Shown: positions 45,102 through 55,442, counted from the stretch's first letter. The stretch: DNA of 64,000 nt from Halobacillus faecis (GCF_007991335.1 NZ_BJYD01000023.1:62001-126000), one strand, 5' to 3'. The notes: generated from the sequence alone by a model not told the origin. Numbers and translations: made by a program.

Positions 45102-45719
45102 TTGCTATTCAGTTATATTCTGCTTGGCTTATCATTATCCGCTCCGATCGGTCCCATCAACGCCGCCCAGTTGGACAAGGGGATCCGGTATGGCTTTTGG
45201 CATGCCTGGCTTGTCGGTGTGGGAGCGATGTGCGCGGATGCCTTGTTCATGCTGATGATCTACTTTGGACTGGCTCAATACGTAGAGCTCCCTCTTGTGA
45301 AAACATTCCTTTGGTCTTTTGGAGCTTTTGTATTGATCTATACTGGCATTGAAAGCATGACAGCCTCCCATACGGAAGAAACGAATCGGTCTTATTCATC
45401 GTCAAAAATGAAATCCTTCCGTACAGGATTTTTGATGGCTTTATCAAATCCATTGAATATTCTTTTCTGGATCGGTATTTATGGTTCCATTCTCGCTCAG
45501 ATTTCTTCTCAATATGAACACACTCAATTGCTTATCTACAGCGGGGGCATCTTTATTGGAATCATGTTATGGGATTTTACAATGGCTGGAGCAGCATCAG
45601 GAGCTAGAAGGTGGATGACGGCGAAGCTGTTAAGAGGAGTTTCCGTACTTTCAGGCCTATTGCTGATCGGTTTCGGTGTTTATTTTGGATATCAGGCAGT
45701 CAAGATGTTTGTTGGGTAG
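45102..45719 (+). CDS. LysE/RhtB-family amino-acid exporter
   Basis: 205 residues with about six membrane segments: LLGLSLSAPIGPINAAQLDK (the LysE motif GPxN), MALSNPLNILFWIGIYGSIL (NP motif) and a C-terminal helix. Likely exports amino acids. TTG start 9 bp after AAAGGAGG. Confidence 0.9.
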   Translation: MLFSYILLGLSLSAPIGPINAAQLDKGIRYGFWHAWLVGVGAMCADALFMLMIYFGLAQYVELPLVKTFLWSFGAFVLIYTGIESMTASHTEETNRSYSSSKMKSFRTGFLMALSNPLNILFWIGIYGSILAQISSQYEHTQLLIYSGGIFIGIMLWDFTMAGAASGARRWMTAKLLRGVSVLSGLLLIGFGVYFGYQAVKMFVG

Positions 45720-45781
45720 ACAGTCACCTATATGTGCTCTCTCCAATAGGATATGGATGTATCCTAGGAGGGAGATTTTTT

Positions 45782-46537
45782 ATGTTGTACACCAAGGAAG
45801 AAATAGAGAACCACGCGAATAACCTCGAATTCTGGCAACTTGAAGTTTACCAACAATTCTCCAACATGATGACTCAGCGGGAGAACCCTTATCCTTGTGT
45901 ACCTGGAATACAAGGATTTATGAAGAACATGCTGCGGTTCGGGTTTGTGGGAGATCCAGGGACAGATGAAAGCACAGAACAGTTAGCTCTTTTATTAAAA
46001 GAGTATGGTGAGATATCGAGAGCCACAGGGAACTACGCATCCCTCGTGATCTTCTGTGATACACGAACACTTTTGGATGAACAAACGACGATGGAAGAAT
46101 ATGAAGAGGTTTTTTGGACTTTACTGAACGTCACACACACGAAAGATCCATCCCCTTGGCCTGAAGATATACCAAAGAACCCTGAGGACCCTGCATGGGA
46201 GTTTTGTTTCAATGGTGAACCTTACTTCGCATTTTGTGCGACCCCTGCCCATGAAATCAGGAACAGTCGAAGCTTCCCTTGTATGCTGCTTGCTTTCCAG
46301 CCACGCTGGGTGTTTGATGAAATCAACGATTCGACTCCCTTTGGCAGAAAGATCAAAAAGGTGATTCGAAAGCGGTTAGAGGAATACGATGGTATTCCTA
46401 CTCATCCTGCCTTAAAATGGTATGGACAAAAAGATAACCATGAATGGAAGCAATACTTCTTGAAAGATGACGATTCATCCCTATCCAAATGTCCTTTTAT
46501 GGCATTAAAGAACAAATGGAAAAGTTTACGCCCCTGA
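45782..46537 (+). CDS. YqcI/YcgG-family protein
   Basis: 251 residues beginning MLYTKEEIENHANNLEFWQL. Conserved features: RENPYPCVPGIQGFMKNMLR, TLLDEQTTMEEYEEVFWTLL, FCFNGEPYFAFCATPAHEIR and SRSFPCMLLAFQPRWVFDE. Cysteines at PYPC, FPCM and near the C-terminus (KCPF). The family is widespread but of unknown role. Start placed after AGGAGGGAG; the longer reading frame begins inside lysE. The last 12 bp overlap the convergent permease gene. Confidence 0.82.
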   Translation: MLYTKEEIENHANNLEFWQLEVYQQFSNMMTQRENPYPCVPGIQGFMKNMLRFGFVGDPGTDESTEQLALLLKEYGEISRATGNYASLVIFCDTRTLLDEQTTMEEYEEVFWTLLNVTHTKDPSPWPEDIPKNPEDPAWEFCFNGEPYFAFCATPAHEIRNSRSFPCMLLAFQPRWVFDEINDSTPFGRKIKKVIRKRLEEYDGIPTHPALKWYGQKDNHEWKQYFLKDDDSSLSKCPFMALKNKWKSLRP

Positions 46538-47842
46538 ATGGGGTGTTTTCTTTTGCTTCATCCATGTTGCGAAGCCAATCAGGACCAGAAACGCTAAGCT
46601 TACAAAAAAACCGATCCGAGTCATGGAATCAATCCACGTGCCTGTTACAGCTATAATGATCAGACTGATCCCAATGAGCACGAGCACGGTTCCCTTTTTC
46701 CCTTTCACCATCAACTTTTTATAAGACAGGAGGATGAAAGCCCAGTTGTACAAAAGCATCAATCCTGCTGCCGTTGTTACATATTCAAAAATCCGATCAG
46801 GAAGCAGCACAGCAAGTATAATCGAGAGAACGACAACGATAATGGTTAGAAGAAAGGCTGGCTTCGATACTTTCCCTTCCTCCTTTTCTGTAAATATTCC
46901 AGGTGCATCCCCTTCTTCACTCAAGGCCATCAGCATCGTTGTGACAGCATAGAGAGAGGCTACCATTGTTGAGAATCCAGCGATGATTAAGACACTGTTG
47001 AATACATGCGGCACCCAAGGGAGAGAATATTCCGTCAGTGCCGTGAGAAAAGGACTTTCCTCTGTGGAAACGCTCTTCCATGAGGTAAGTTTAAGGACAA
47101 AATAAAAGGCGACCACGTAAACACTAGTGAGCACGATCAGCATCATTGTCCCAGACTTTGGTGCGTCCTTTGGGTCTTTCAATTCATTAGCCATCAGCCC
47201 CATGACTTCAATCCCCCCAAACGCATAAAACGCATAAAGCAAGGCAATCCAAAGCCCGGACCACTTTCCATCAGAAAAGGAAGACAGCGGGTTTGTCATA
47301 GCCTTCGATTCTCCTCCCCCTATATTTCCAGTCATAGCAAGAACCGCTATAAGAATGAACATGATGATCGCAGAAATTTTTATTAGCCCAAAAACATTCT
47401 CCATTCGCTCTACTTGCTTGACTCCAAGCCATATGACCAAAAGTCCAAGGACGGCAAACACACAAGCCAGCACCCAGAGAGGGATTTTTTCAAACCAGAA
47501 CTGAGCAAAAATGGCGAGGGCTGTTAATTGACTCCCCATAATTAACATTTCCGAAGACCAGTAAACCCAGCCATTGCTGAACCCAGCCCAGGGACCAAAG
47601 GCTTGTTTAGCATAGGTGCGAAACGAACCTTTTTCCGGATGATTCGCTGTCATGGCAGCTAAGGAACGGAAAACAATATACGTCCCGATTCCTGCGATCA
47701 AATAGGCCAACAAGACCGCTGGCCCGGCTTTTTCAATAGCGATACTGGACCCTAGAAAAAATCCTGTTCCAATAATACATCCGATCCCGATGAACGACAG
47801 CTGCCACCATGATAGTTTTCCTTTTTTATGTACATCAGCCAT
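46526..47842 (-). CDS. Amino-acid permease (APC superfamily)
   Basis: 438 residues, 12 membrane segments, beginning MADVHKKGKLSWWQLSFIGI after GGAGGGGTGATC. IGIGCIIGTGFFLGSS is the APC helix-1 substrate-binding loop. Closest in feel to YtnA/RocE-type transporters, substrate unresolved. Divergent from an arginine-deiminase-like gene 118 bp away, so an arginine-related substrate is possible. Its 3' end overlaps the convergent YqcI-type gene. Confidence 0.88.
   Translation of the reverse strand: MADVHKKGKLSWWQLSFIGIGCIIGTGFFLGSSIAIEKAGPAVLLAYLIAGIGTYIVFRSLAAMTANHPEKGSFRTYAKQAFGPWAGFSNGWVYWSSEMLIMGSQLTALAIFAQFWFEKIPLWVLACVFAVLGLLVIWLGVKQVERMENVFGLIKISAIIMFILIAVLAMTGNIGGGESKAMTNPLSSFSDGKWSGLWIALLYAFYAFGGIEVMGLMANELKDPKDAPKSGTMMLIVLTSVYVVAFYFVLKLTSWKSVSTEESPFLTALTEYSLPWVPHVFNSVLIIAGFSTMVASLYAVTTMLMALSEEGDAPGIFTEKEEGKVSKPAFLLTIIVVVLSIILAVLLPDRIFEYVTTAAGLMLLYNWAFILLSYKKLMVKGKKGTVLVLIGISLIIIAVTGTWIDSMTRIGFFVSLAFLVLIGFATWMKQKKTPHSGA
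46528..46547. terminator. Possible bidirectional terminator
   Basis: ACGCCCC/GGGGTGT arms with a 6-base loop inside the overlap of two convergent genes, with a T-run on the plus side. Confidence 0.6.
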
Positions 47843-47960
47843 GATCACCCCTCCTTCTGCGTTTAGTTTGAAAGGATTTGCCAGGATTATGTGTGAAACG
47901 AAGAATGTTTTATGTAGATGAGGAGAAAGTATCAAGAGATAAAGAAGGAGCGTGGCATTC

Positions 47961-48902
47961 ATGATGAATTGGAACCCTAATTGCTGGAATGAATACGATG
48001 ACCTTACAAAGGTAGTGGTTTGTACACCTTCTGTTCTCCATGTCCCTGATCAACAAACCGCAACAGATATTCGTTGGGAAAAGACAGCGGACAGTGATAA
48101 AATGAAGCACTGTTTTAACCATATGGTCGAGGCGATGAGGAAAGAGGGAGTCCAAGTGGTCGACTATTCCGCTTACCTCGAGGAAGAAGAGAAAGCTTTC
48201 CATGAACAGTTGATCAATCGCGTTTTTGTCCGAGACCTGGCCTGTGTTTTCGGTAATAAAGTGATTCCAGGGGAAGCGGGAACTACCATGAGAAGACCTG
48301 AGTATTTTCATGCCCACAAAATTTTCGAACAGTGGTTTGACGACGACCATTATTCGATCCATGAAAATGACACGGTGAATGCGCTTGAAAATGGCGATGT
48401 ATTTGTTTTAAACAAGGATGCGGTCTTTATTAATGTAGGAATGAGGTCAAGCTATGAGAGCGCTCAAGCGTTAAAAGAAAAATTAATTCCTCTCGGGTTT
48501 TCTGAGATTGGTGTCATCGACCTGCCTCGTCGCGGAGATACGATGCACTTAGACATGAATTTCAATATCGCAGGAGCAGGGGTAGCCTTAGCCAAAAGTT
48601 ATATGCGCTATTTTCCTGTCGAAGTTTTAACCAGGTCAGGATCGTCTTATGTCATGATGCATGAATTTCTTAAGCGACACGGTTATGAAATCATTTGGAC
48701 AGATAAAGTAAAGCATACGGTAGCGGATATCAACTTTTTAAACCTGGACCCTGATACGTTGTTGATCAGCTCAAAAGCCCACAAAAAAATCTTCCATCAC
48801 GAACGCCTGAAAAAGAAACGTCTGATCGAAGTAGATGTGGACGAATTGGAGGCAGGTGGCGGCGGAATCCGATGTATGACTTTACCTATAGAACGAGGAT
48901 AG
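47961..48902 (+). CDS. Arginine-deiminase/dimethylargininase-family protein
   Basis: 313 residues. Pentein-fold marks: FVRDLACVFGNKVIPGEAGT (Asp-containing substrate loop, about 90-105), DTMHLDMNFNIAG (catalytic His about 195) and the terminal catalytic Cys in GGGGIRCMTLPIERG. These enzymes hydrolyse guanidino groups (arginine, dimethylarginine) or transfer amidino groups. GTG at 47952 is too close to GGAG; the ATG at 47961 is preferred. An APC permease gene runs the other way, fitting a small arginine-related uptake and breakdown unit. Confidence 0.87.
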   Translation: MMNWNPNCWNEYDDLTKVVVCTPSVLHVPDQQTATDIRWEKTADSDKMKHCFNHMVEAMRKEGVQVVDYSAYLEEEEKAFHEQLINRVFVRDLACVFGNKVIPGEAGTTMRRPEYFHAHKIFEQWFDDDHYSIHENDTVNALENGDVFVLNKDAVFINVGMRSSYESAQALKEKLIPLGFSEIGVIDLPRRGDTMHLDMNFNIAGAGVALAKSYMRYFPVEVLTRSGSSYVMMHEFLKRHGYEIIWTDKVKHTVADINFLNLDPDTLLISSKAHKKIFHHERLKKKRLIEVDVDELEAGGGGIRCMTLPIERG

Positions 48903-48928
48903 ACAACGTACTGAAAAATCCAACGAAA

Positions 48929-48975
48929 AAAATAGACCTGGTCACCTAACATTCAGGTACCCAGGTCTAATTTTT
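48929..48975. terminator. Terminator
   Basis: TAGACCTGG/CCAGGTCTA with an imperfect inner stem and flanking A and T runs, between convergent genes. Confidence 0.8.
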
Positions 48976-49044
48976 GTTCTTTAATTTCACGAGTATAAAA
49001 GAAACAAGAAATGAAAGAAGCTGATCTCAGCATGAAATTCTTAA

Positions 49045-49470
49045 TTATTTTACCATTGTTACCGGACAGGAAGCTTCATGCAACACGTTGAAACTGACAC
49101 TCCCTAAAATCTTACTTCTAATAGCACCTAAGCCTCGGGAGCCCATGACGATACTATAAGCATTCGATGCTTTTGCTTCCTTAGCTATTTCAAAGTCTGG
49201 CGAACCAATTCTGACTTTTGTGTGTACGGTTATCTCTGAATTTTTAACGACTTCTAATGCGTAATCAATCACTTCTTTGGCGTTTTCCTGTTGGTATTTA
49301 CGCACTTCCTCTCTGCTTACAAACCGGTTAATATTAGGGGTATTGTAATTATATTGTACATTTAAGAGCAGTATTTCTGCCCCCATTGCTTTTGCTATTT
49401 CCATTGCATGTCGCAAAGCTCTTATCGAAAAATCTGATCCATCAACCGGTACCAAAATTTTTTGTGACAT
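49045..49470 (-). CDS. Universal stress protein (UspA family)
   Basis: 141 residues. KILVPVDGSDFSIRALRHAM and the ATP-binding motif in VMGSRGLGAIRSKILGSVSF (G-x2-G-x9-GS) followed by EASCPVTMVK. Binds ATP; role in stress or energy limitation. A cre-like site lies about 45 bp upstream, suggesting catabolite control by CcpA. Confidence 0.93.
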   Translation of the reverse strand: MSQKILVPVDGSDFSIRALRHAMEIAKAMGAEILLLNVQYNYNTPNINRFVSREEVRKYQQENAKEVIDYALEVVKNSEITVHTKVRIGSPDFEIAKEAKASNAYSIVMGSRGLGAIRSKILGSVSFNVLHEASCPVTMVK

Positions 49471-49511
49471 AAGCTTTTGCCCCCTTCAGAGAATTTTTCA
49501 CTTTAAAAATA

Positions 49512-49525
49512 AGAAAACGCTTTCA
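49512..49525 (-). promoter_or_regulatory. cre-like site before uspA
   Basis: TGAAAGCGTTTTCT on the minus strand, one base off the CcpA consensus TGWAANCGNTNWCA, 40-55 bp before the start codon. Confidence 0.6.
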
Positions 49526-49684
49526 TTTATTTACATAAAAAAAGATTAACTCCATGTTCATTTATTGTACTGAGGTTTCCTTATAAGTATTTTATCAAAT
49601 TTATCTTGTTATATATACAGAATTATATCTTTACTTTTGAAATAAATAAAAGGGTAATCATGAATAGCACCTATAATAAAGCAT

Positions 49685-49713
49685 AAAAAAACCACCAATG
49701 TATGTATTGGTGG
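49685..49713 (-). terminator. Terminator of ssrA, overlapping its CCA end
   Basis: CCACCAAT/ATTGGTGG with a 6-base loop and seven T. The 5' arm begins with the encoded CCACCA of the tmRNA. Confidence 0.88.
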
Positions 49714-50070
49714 AGACGGTGGGAGTCGAACCCACGTCCGGAGATATCGGCACTCGGGCTTCTACGAGCGTAGTTGATATATTATATTTCACTGCCTCTT
49801 CAGCCTACCAACAGGCTTCCGAGGAGCTAGCCTGATTGTTCTCTTCGTTTTTCCTCAGGCGGTGGAAAAACGCGTAGCCCACTTTAGTTTGAGACCCTTC
49901 ATCTAGCACATGGGCGATACCAGGAAGGATCAGCTATAGACTACTTACGCAGCTACAGCTAGGTTTTCGTTAGATTCGCCAGTTATATTTAGGCAAATGA
50001 CGGTTTTACGAGGCGTCGCTCGACTCGCAACCCGAGCTCGACCTATCCCCGTCGAATCCGTAACGTCCCC
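49708..50070 (-). ncRNA. ssrA: Transfer-messenger RNA (tmRNA, ssrA)
   Basis: 363 nt. The 5' end GGGGACGTTACGGATTCGAC and the 3' end GGGTTCGACTCCCACCGTCT with CCACCA form the alanine-tRNA-like domain. The resume codon region reads GGC GAA TCT AAC GAA AAC, then CTA GCT GTA GCT GCG TAA, giving the proteolysis tag (A)GESNENLAVAA, shorter than the B. subtilis tag. It rescues stalled ribosomes with SmpB, whose gene lies 98 bp upstream on the same strand. Confidence 0.97.
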
Positions 50071-50130
50071 GTTAGGATTAAGGGATAACAGTCAAGCTGT
50101 TCATCCATGTCGCGTTGACGACAAATATTA

Positions 50131-50158
50131 TTATAGCAGAAATATAATATTTTTCAAG
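50131..50158 (-). promoter_or_regulatory. ssrA promoter
   Basis: TTGAAA, 16-bp spacer, TATAAT preceded by TGC (extended -10), 55-60 bp before the mature tmRNA 5' end, leaving a leader to be removed by RNase P. Confidence 0.75.
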
Positions 50159-50167
50159 GGGTAAGCA

Positions 50168-50632
50168 TTAGCGAAGGCTATCCTTGATCGCACGGTCGAT
50201 CTCACGCTTCTGCTGTTTACGCTTCAGATCTTCTCGCTTATCATATTTCTTCTTGCCTCGCCCAACTCCAACAAGCACTTTAGCCACACCATTTTTAATA
50301 TACACTTTCAATGGTACTAAAGAATAACCTTTCTGTTGGGTTTGACCGATCAGCTGGTTGATTTCTTTTCGGTGCAGCAACAGCTTACGTGCTCTTGTCG
50401 GTTCATGGTTATAAATATTCCCCTGCTCATATGGAGAAATGTGCATGTTGTGTAAATACACTTCCCCTTTATTGATGCGGGCAAAGCTGTCTTTCAAGTT
50501 CAAACGTCCATTACGGATCGATTTGATTTCTGTTCCCTGTAAAACGATTCCTGCTTCAAACGTTTCTTCTATGGCAAAATCGTGACGGGCTTTTTTATTT
50601 TGAGCTAACGTTTTTCCATGTCCTCTTGGCAT
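50168..50632 (-). CDS. smpB: SsrA-binding protein SmpB
   Basis: 154 residues. [40 protein letters not shown] and the basic C-terminal tail [20 protein letters not shown] that reaches into the mRNA channel. Essential partner of tmRNA. Start after GAGGAGGAAAAGGT; a longer in-frame reading is rejected. Order rnr...smpB-ssrA as in B. subtilis, though here two plus-strand genes sit between rnr and smpB. Confidence 0.96.
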   Translation of the reverse strand: MPRGHGKTLAQNKKARHDFAIEETFEAGIVLQGTEIKSIRNGRLNLKDSFARINKGEVYLHNMHISPYEQGNIYNHEPTRARKLLLHRKEINQLIGQTQQKGYSLVPLKVYIKNGVAKVLVGVGRGKKKYDKREDLKRKQQKREIDRAIKDSLR

Positions 50633-50789
50633 ACCTTTTCCTCCTCTGTTGCGTCCCTTCATTGTACCAAAACTCATAGCCATTTCCAATTGATATCAAA
50701 TGGATGAAAACGGATTTGTCTGAATAGACTTTTTCTGTCAGCGTGTGAGAATATAAAGTTGCACATGCTTGATAAAGGAGATCGTACGT

Positions 50790-51656
50790 ATGGAACAAGT
50801 CATGAATGTAAAATCATTAACGATTGCGGACTACCCCGCCCTCAAAAAAATGGATACAGGGATTGAAGACGACTATGTGGTGCGGATTTTTGAACGGCTG
50901 GTCACTTCTGACAGTCATGAGCTTTTCGGGCTTTTTCAAAATGGACAGATGATGGCTGTGGGTGGGTACAGCTTATTTGGACAGAACAAATTCGCTATGC
51001 TCGGCCGATTACGAAGTGACCGACGCTTTCATATGAAAGGAAACGCCACCGAACTGCTCAAGCCTGTCGTTGATCAGCTGAAAAAAGACCAGCGAGTAAG
51101 ATGGATCGGCGCAAACACACACCTTGGAAATTTACCTGCAAGACGTGTCCTTGAAAAGCTCGGGATTCAGCAAGGGACAATCATCCACTACCTAACTTTA
51201 AAGCGCCCTGATTTGTTAACAGGACACACACCAGGTCCTGTATGGAAGCCTGTCCATAGTTTGAAAAGGAAGCGCGATTTGCTGACCGGTTTGAAAGAAA
51301 ACGACTTAGGAACCTTCCCCTATGAATGCTACTATCCCTTCCCTTTTGATGAGGCTCTATTCACGGACGATTATCTACAGGAGTGTTCCTTTTTTGAAAG
51401 TCCCCATCAAAGAAGATTCGTCATGATAAAAAATGATACAAAAAAATATGATTATTCCCATGTCAAATACTTTTGGAACGATCATTATGATCAGCCTGGT
51501 TTGTTTGAAACCATTCTCCATCATTGGAATAACAACCCGGATAATGTGGGTTGCTGGATTGATTTTTCCGACCAAGGATTTAAGAACATTCCTGAATTGA
51601 CCGCCTATGATGTCCAGGAACCATGGATCCTTTACGGCACTTGGAAAAAGGCATAA
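50790..51656 (+). CDS. GNAT-family N-acetyltransferase
   Basis: 288 residues beginning MEQVMNVKSLTIADYPALKK. The N-terminal half has the GNAT fold: HELFGLFQNGQMMAVGGYSL, AMLGRLRSDRRFHMKGNATE (acetyl-CoA pyrophosphate loop, about 75-95) and NTHLGNLPARRVLEKLGIQQ. The C-terminal half is unfamiliar. Substrate unknown. Start after AAAGGAG. It is inserted, with the next gene, between smpB and rnr on the opposite strand. Confidence 0.85.
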   Translation: MEQVMNVKSLTIADYPALKKMDTGIEDDYVVRIFERLVTSDSHELFGLFQNGQMMAVGGYSLFGQNKFAMLGRLRSDRRFHMKGNATELLKPVVDQLKKDQRVRWIGANTHLGNLPARRVLEKLGIQQGTIIHYLTLKRPDLLTGHTPGPVWKPVHSLKRKRDLLTGLKENDLGTFPYECYYPFPFDEALFTDDYLQECSFFESPHQRRFVMIKNDTKKYDYSHVKYFWNDHYDQPGLFETILHHWNNNPDNVGCWIDFSDQGFKNIPELTAYDVQEPWILYGTWKKA

Positions 51657-51750
51657 TTATAAGAAATCTCCTGCATATGTTGACAAGCTCCTTCATAGTA
51701 TTTAGAATCCTCTAAAGGAAAAATTTTAACGCAAGAAAGGATTAAAGACT

Positions 51751-52170
51751 ATGAACTTTATGCAAGCCGTACAGCTGTTAGATGAAGGTCATGCTTTGGA
51801 ACGTCATACATGGAAGAGTTCTGGATATATTGTAAAAGATGAAAAAGGAAAGATCGTTTTCTTTGATCATAATGAGCCTACTTTTTATTCCTTAACGACA
51901 GAGGATGCTCTCGCTTCTGATTGGGAACAGACCACTAAAGATCAGTGGACGATCGTGTCTGTTTCCCACGACCGGGAATTGATGCAAGGGAAGCTATTCG
52001 TTTCTTACCACATTTGCTCTGAAAATGAGGGGAGTATCAAAAATAACCACCTCGTGCAAGCAGATGAATTGTCCCAGTGGTCCCGTTTTGTAAATCTGGA
52101 TCTTGCCAATTCCGCACGCTATTTGAATGAGCAGGATGTAGCCACTGTTCAAAATACAATTAGTGCTTAA
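51751..52170 (+). CDS. Tad2-like (DUF2829-like) small protein
   Basis: 139 residues. MNFMQAVQLLDEGHALERHT, then SGYIVKDEKGKIVFFDHNEP and LTTEDALASDWEQT resemble the DUF2829 layout (amino-terminal LxxGxxVxRxxW, a strand pair, and a closing AxDW) known from phage Tad2 proteins that sequester signalling nucleotides in Thoeris defence. The C-terminal half is not recognised. The likeness is by eye and weak; a chromosomal housekeeping protein of unknown function is equally possible. Confidence 0.55.
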   Translation: MNFMQAVQLLDEGHALERHTWKSSGYIVKDEKGKIVFFDHNEPTFYSLTTEDALASDWEQTTKDQWTIVSVSHDRELMQGKLFVSYHICSENEGSIKNNHLVQADELSQWSRFVNLDLANSARYLNEQDVATVQNTISA

Positions 52171-52179
52171 AACATCACT

Positions 52180-52213
52180 AAAAAAACGCGCGAAATCCTT
52201 CGCGCGTTTTTTC
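52180..52213. terminator. Bidirectional terminator
   Basis: AAAAAACGCGCG/CGCGCGTTTTTT, perfect 12-bp arms with an 8-base loop, between convergent genes. Confidence 0.9.
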
Positions 52214-54502
52214 TTATTTTTTCTTTTTGGTCCCTTTTTTAGGAACGCCTTTGTTTCTGTAAAAAGGTTTGTTGCCTTTTTGTTTGTTTTTCTTTTTGTC
52301 TTTTTTCCGATCCGGACCTTTGGATTTGATCTGTTTCGGACGCTCTGGACGTTTCCGTTCTTTCCTCGGTTTCATCCCATCAATTTCAAAATCGACGACT
52401 CGCTCTTCAATATTGACGTTTGTTACCTTGATGGTTACTTCATCACCGATTCGGTAAACATTCCCCGTACGTTCACCAATCATTGCATACTGCTTTTCAT
52501 GGTAATGATAATAATCATCGGTTAATGTACTTACGTGAACCAGTCCTTCCACCGTGTTTGGAAGTTCAACGAACATCCCGAAACTGGTCACCGAACTGAT
52601 GACACCTTCGTATTCTTCTCCGATTTTATCCTGCATGAATTCTGCCTTTTTCAAATCATCGGTTTCCCGCTCGGCATCAACCGCAGCTCGCTCCATTTCG
52701 GAAGAATGGCGGGCGATTTCCGGCATTTGATCTTTCCAATGCTTCCTTGTCTTATAATCCAGCTTTTCTTCAACCAAATAAGTTCGGATGAGACGGTGGA
52801 CGATCAAGTCCGGATATCGGCGGATCGGAGACGTGAAGTGCGTGTAGAAATCCGTTGCAAGTCCGAAGTGACCAAGACCTTGTGGATCATACTTCGCCTG
52901 CTGCATGGAACGCAACATCAGCTTTGAAATGATCATATCCTCCTGTGTGCCCTTTACTTCTTCTAACACCTTCTGCAAAGCCTGCGGGTGAACATTATCA
53001 GCTGTTCCTTTGACCGAATATCCCATATTGGCCACAAACTCAAAAAAGTTCTGAAGCTTATCTTCATCCGGATCCTGGTGAATACGGTGAATGAACGGAA
53101 CATCCATCCAGTGGAAATGCTCGGCTACCGTTTCGTTCGCAGCCAACATAAATTCTTCAATCAAACGTTCTGCGACAGAACGCTCACGCAAGCGGACGTC
53201 GACTGCTTTACCTTCTTCGTCAACGACAACGCCAGCTTCTTTAAAGTCAAAATCAATGGCGCCGCGCCCCATCCTTTTTCCTCTTAAGATACTCGCAAGC
53301 TTCTCCATATCTCTAAACATGGGCACAAGCTCTTCATATCTTTTAATCAATTCAGGATCTTCGTCCTGTAGAATGCTGTTCACATCTTTATAAGTCATTC
53401 GTTCATTGGTCTTAATGACACTTTGGAAGATTTCATGGTTCACGACTTCGCCGTGGCTGTTGATTTCCATTTCACAAGTCAACGTCAGACGATCGACTTG
53501 CGGATTCAAGGAACAGATCCCGTTAGATAAACGGTGCGGAATCATCGGAATAACACGATCCACTAAGTACACACTCGTTGCACGTTCTCTTGCTTCCTGA
53601 TCAATGGGAGAACCTTCTTTCACATAATAAGTGACGTCTGCAATGGAAACGCCAAGCTTATAGTTTCCGTTATCCAGCTTTTTGACCATGACGGCATCAT
53701 CAAGGTCCTTAGCGTCTGCCCCATCGATCGTTACGATCATTTCATCACGCAGATCGCGGCGGTTCTTGATTTCGTCCGGGTGGATTTCATCCGGTGTGTC
53801 CGCCGCTTGCTGCAATACTTCCTCTGGAAAGTCCACTTTAATGCCGTGTTTATAAATGATGGAGATGATATCGATGCCCGGATCATTTTTATGACCTAGG
53901 ATTTCTACGATCTCCCCTTCAGCACTCATTCGGTCTTCAGGGAATTTCGTAATATTCACGATGACTTTATGTCCATCAATCGCTCCGTTATTCTGACTCT
54001 TAGGGATAAAGATATCATTTGGAATCCGCTTATCATCAGCAATAACAAACCCGAAATTACGGCTGGATTCATACGTTCCTACCACGCGTGTCGTCGCTCT
54101 TTCTAAAATACGGATAACCGTACCTTCCGGCCGCGTCCCGTCCTCTTTCCGTTTCTCTATACGAACGAGGACTTTATCATTATTCATAGCTGAATGAAGG
54201 TCGGAGTGATGAATGTACACATCATCCTTATCCTCTTCATCCGGGATCAGAAAAGCGAAACCTTTCGCATGCATCTGAATACGCCCACGAATCAAGTTCA
54301 TTTTCTCCGGAAGACCAAAGCGGTTTTTGCGCGTCCGCACAAGCTCCCCCTCTTCCTCAAGCTCATTCAGTGCCTTCATGAGGTCCTTGAATTCATCAGA
54401 ACTTCCAAGTTCCAATGTCTCTTCAAGCTCTTGTACAGATAGTGGTTTTGATGCTGTTTCTTTGAAAAAGTCTAAAATTTGCTGTTTTAACTCTATACTC
54501 AA
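52214..54502 (-). CDS. rnr: Ribonuclease R
   Basis: 762 residues. Cold-shock domains ([20 protein letters not shown] and [20 protein letters not shown]), RNB catalytic domain with [20 protein letters not shown] (four Asp that bind Mg2+), S1 domain ([20 protein letters not shown], about 640) and a Lys-rich tail. Processive 3'-5' exoribonuclease, works with tmRNA on nonstop mRNA. TTG start 8 bp after GGAGG, in the form [13 protein letters not shown]. Confidence 0.97.
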   Translation of the reverse strand: MSIELKQQILDFFKETASKPLSVQELEETLELGSSDEFKDLMKALNELEEEGELVRTRKNRFGLPEKMNLIRGRIQMHAKGFAFLIPDEEDKDDVYIHHSDLHSAMNNDKVLVRIEKRKEDGTRPEGTVIRILERATTRVVGTYESSRNFGFVIADDKRIPNDIFIPKSQNNGAIDGHKVIVNITKFPEDRMSAEGEIVEILGHKNDPGIDIISIIYKHGIKVDFPEEVLQQAADTPDEIHPDEIKNRRDLRDEMIVTIDGADAKDLDDAVMVKKLDNGNYKLGVSIADVTYYVKEGSPIDQEARERATSVYLVDRVIPMIPHRLSNGICSLNPQVDRLTLTCEMEINSHGEVVNHEIFQSVIKTNERMTYKDVNSILQDEDPELIKRYEELVPMFRDMEKLASILRGKRMGRGAIDFDFKEAGVVVDEEGKAVDVRLRERSVAERLIEEFMLAANETVAEHFHWMDVPFIHRIHQDPDEDKLQNFFEFVANMGYSVKGTADNVHPQALQKVLEEVKGTQEDMIISKLMLRSMQQAKYDPQGLGHFGLATDFYTHFTSPIRRYPDLIVHRLIRTYLVEEKLDYKTRKHWKDQMPEIARHSSEMERAAVDAERETDDLKKAEFMQDKIGEEYEGVISSVTSFGMFVELPNTVEGLVHVSTLTDDYYHYHEKQYAMIGERTGNVYRIGDEVTIKVTNVNIEERVVDFEIDGMKPRKERKRPERPKQIKSKGPDRKKDKKKNKQKGNKPFYRNKGVPKKGTKKKK

Positions 54503-54542
54503 TTGTCTTACCTCCTTATAAATGAAGGACAAGACTCCGGCA

Positions 54543-55286
54543 TTATGACCAGTCCAGAGACTCAAGGAAAGCGAGGATGTCTTCGTGCAGCTGCTCTTTT
54601 TCCTTATCCATCGTGATCACATGACCAGAGTTTTTGTACCATTTAATATCTTTTTGATCAGCTTCTACTTGCTCATAAATATAGTTTGCACTTTCTGTGT
54701 TAATCATTTCATCCTTTTCTGCTTGAACAACAAAGGTAGGCGTGTAGATTTGATCGACTTCATCATGAACTTCCGTAATAAACCCGCCCAATTGCTTGAA
54801 CATCTCCTCTGATTCATTAAGGAGTTCCTGTACCTCGCGATCAATCGTTTCTTTATCTTTTCCTTCCAATTGTTTATACTGTCTCGCTTTGAACTCAAAC
54901 CCTTGGGTCAATTGTTTCTCGTTATCAAAAAACATCGGAGAACACATCGTAATGATTCCTTTTATTGGCTCCGAATATGCAAGCTTCAAGCCAAGTACGC
55001 CTCCAAGGGACAACCCTGCGACAGCAATTTTCTCATATCCGAGTTCACGCAAGTGGTTCAAGGCGCCCTGAACATCCGCCCACCAGTCCCCGGGTCTCGC
55101 GTCGATCAATGCTTCAAGCTCTTTTCCATGCCCTTCATAAATAGGTGCATGTGTGGTATAGCCGTGCTTTTGTAAAAACCGGCCAAGCATCCGCACATCG
55201 GCAGAGTGACCAGTAAAACCATGTAGTAATAATACCGCACGTTCTCCTTCCTCAAACGTAAATGGCTGAGGTTGTTTAATTTTCAT
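54543..55286 (-). CDS. est: Carboxylesterase (Est30/YvaK-like)
   Basis: 247 residues, alpha/beta hydrolase. [20 protein letters not shown] (oxyanion loop), nucleophile [15 protein letters not shown] (Ser about residue 93), Asp in [15 protein letters not shown] and His in [14 protein letters not shown]. Same size and motifs as Bacillus carboxylesterase Est30, which cleaves short acyl esters. Sits between rnr and secG as yvaK does in B. subtilis. Confidence 0.93.
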   Translation of the reverse strand: MKIKQPQPFTFEEGERAVLLLHGFTGHSADVRMLGRFLQKHGYTTHAPIYEGHGKELEALIDARPGDWWADVQGALNHLRELGYEKIAVAGLSLGGVLGLKLAYSEPIKGIITMCSPMFFDNEKQLTQGFEFKARQYKQLEGKDKETIDREVQELLNESEEMFKQLGGFITEVHDEVDQIYTPTFVVQAEKDEMINTESANYIYEQVEADQKDIKWYKNSGHVITMDKEKEQLHEDILAFLESLDWS

Positions 55287-55442
55287 GTCATTCTCTCCTT
55301 ACTTCATCTATGTCCTGTTTTTAAGATTTCATTCTAAAGGGCAATGTATTCTATTTTACCAAAATTAAGTTCCCCTGGCACATTTTGAACCTGAATCAGC
55401 TTTTTCCCCGTTATTCAATTAAACTGGCAGGTTTGTGGGAAA

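Noticed and set aside
45611-45781. Extended start for the YqcI-type gene inside lysE
   Set aside because: It overlaps a good coding region in another frame; the ATG at 45782 has AGGAGGGAG.
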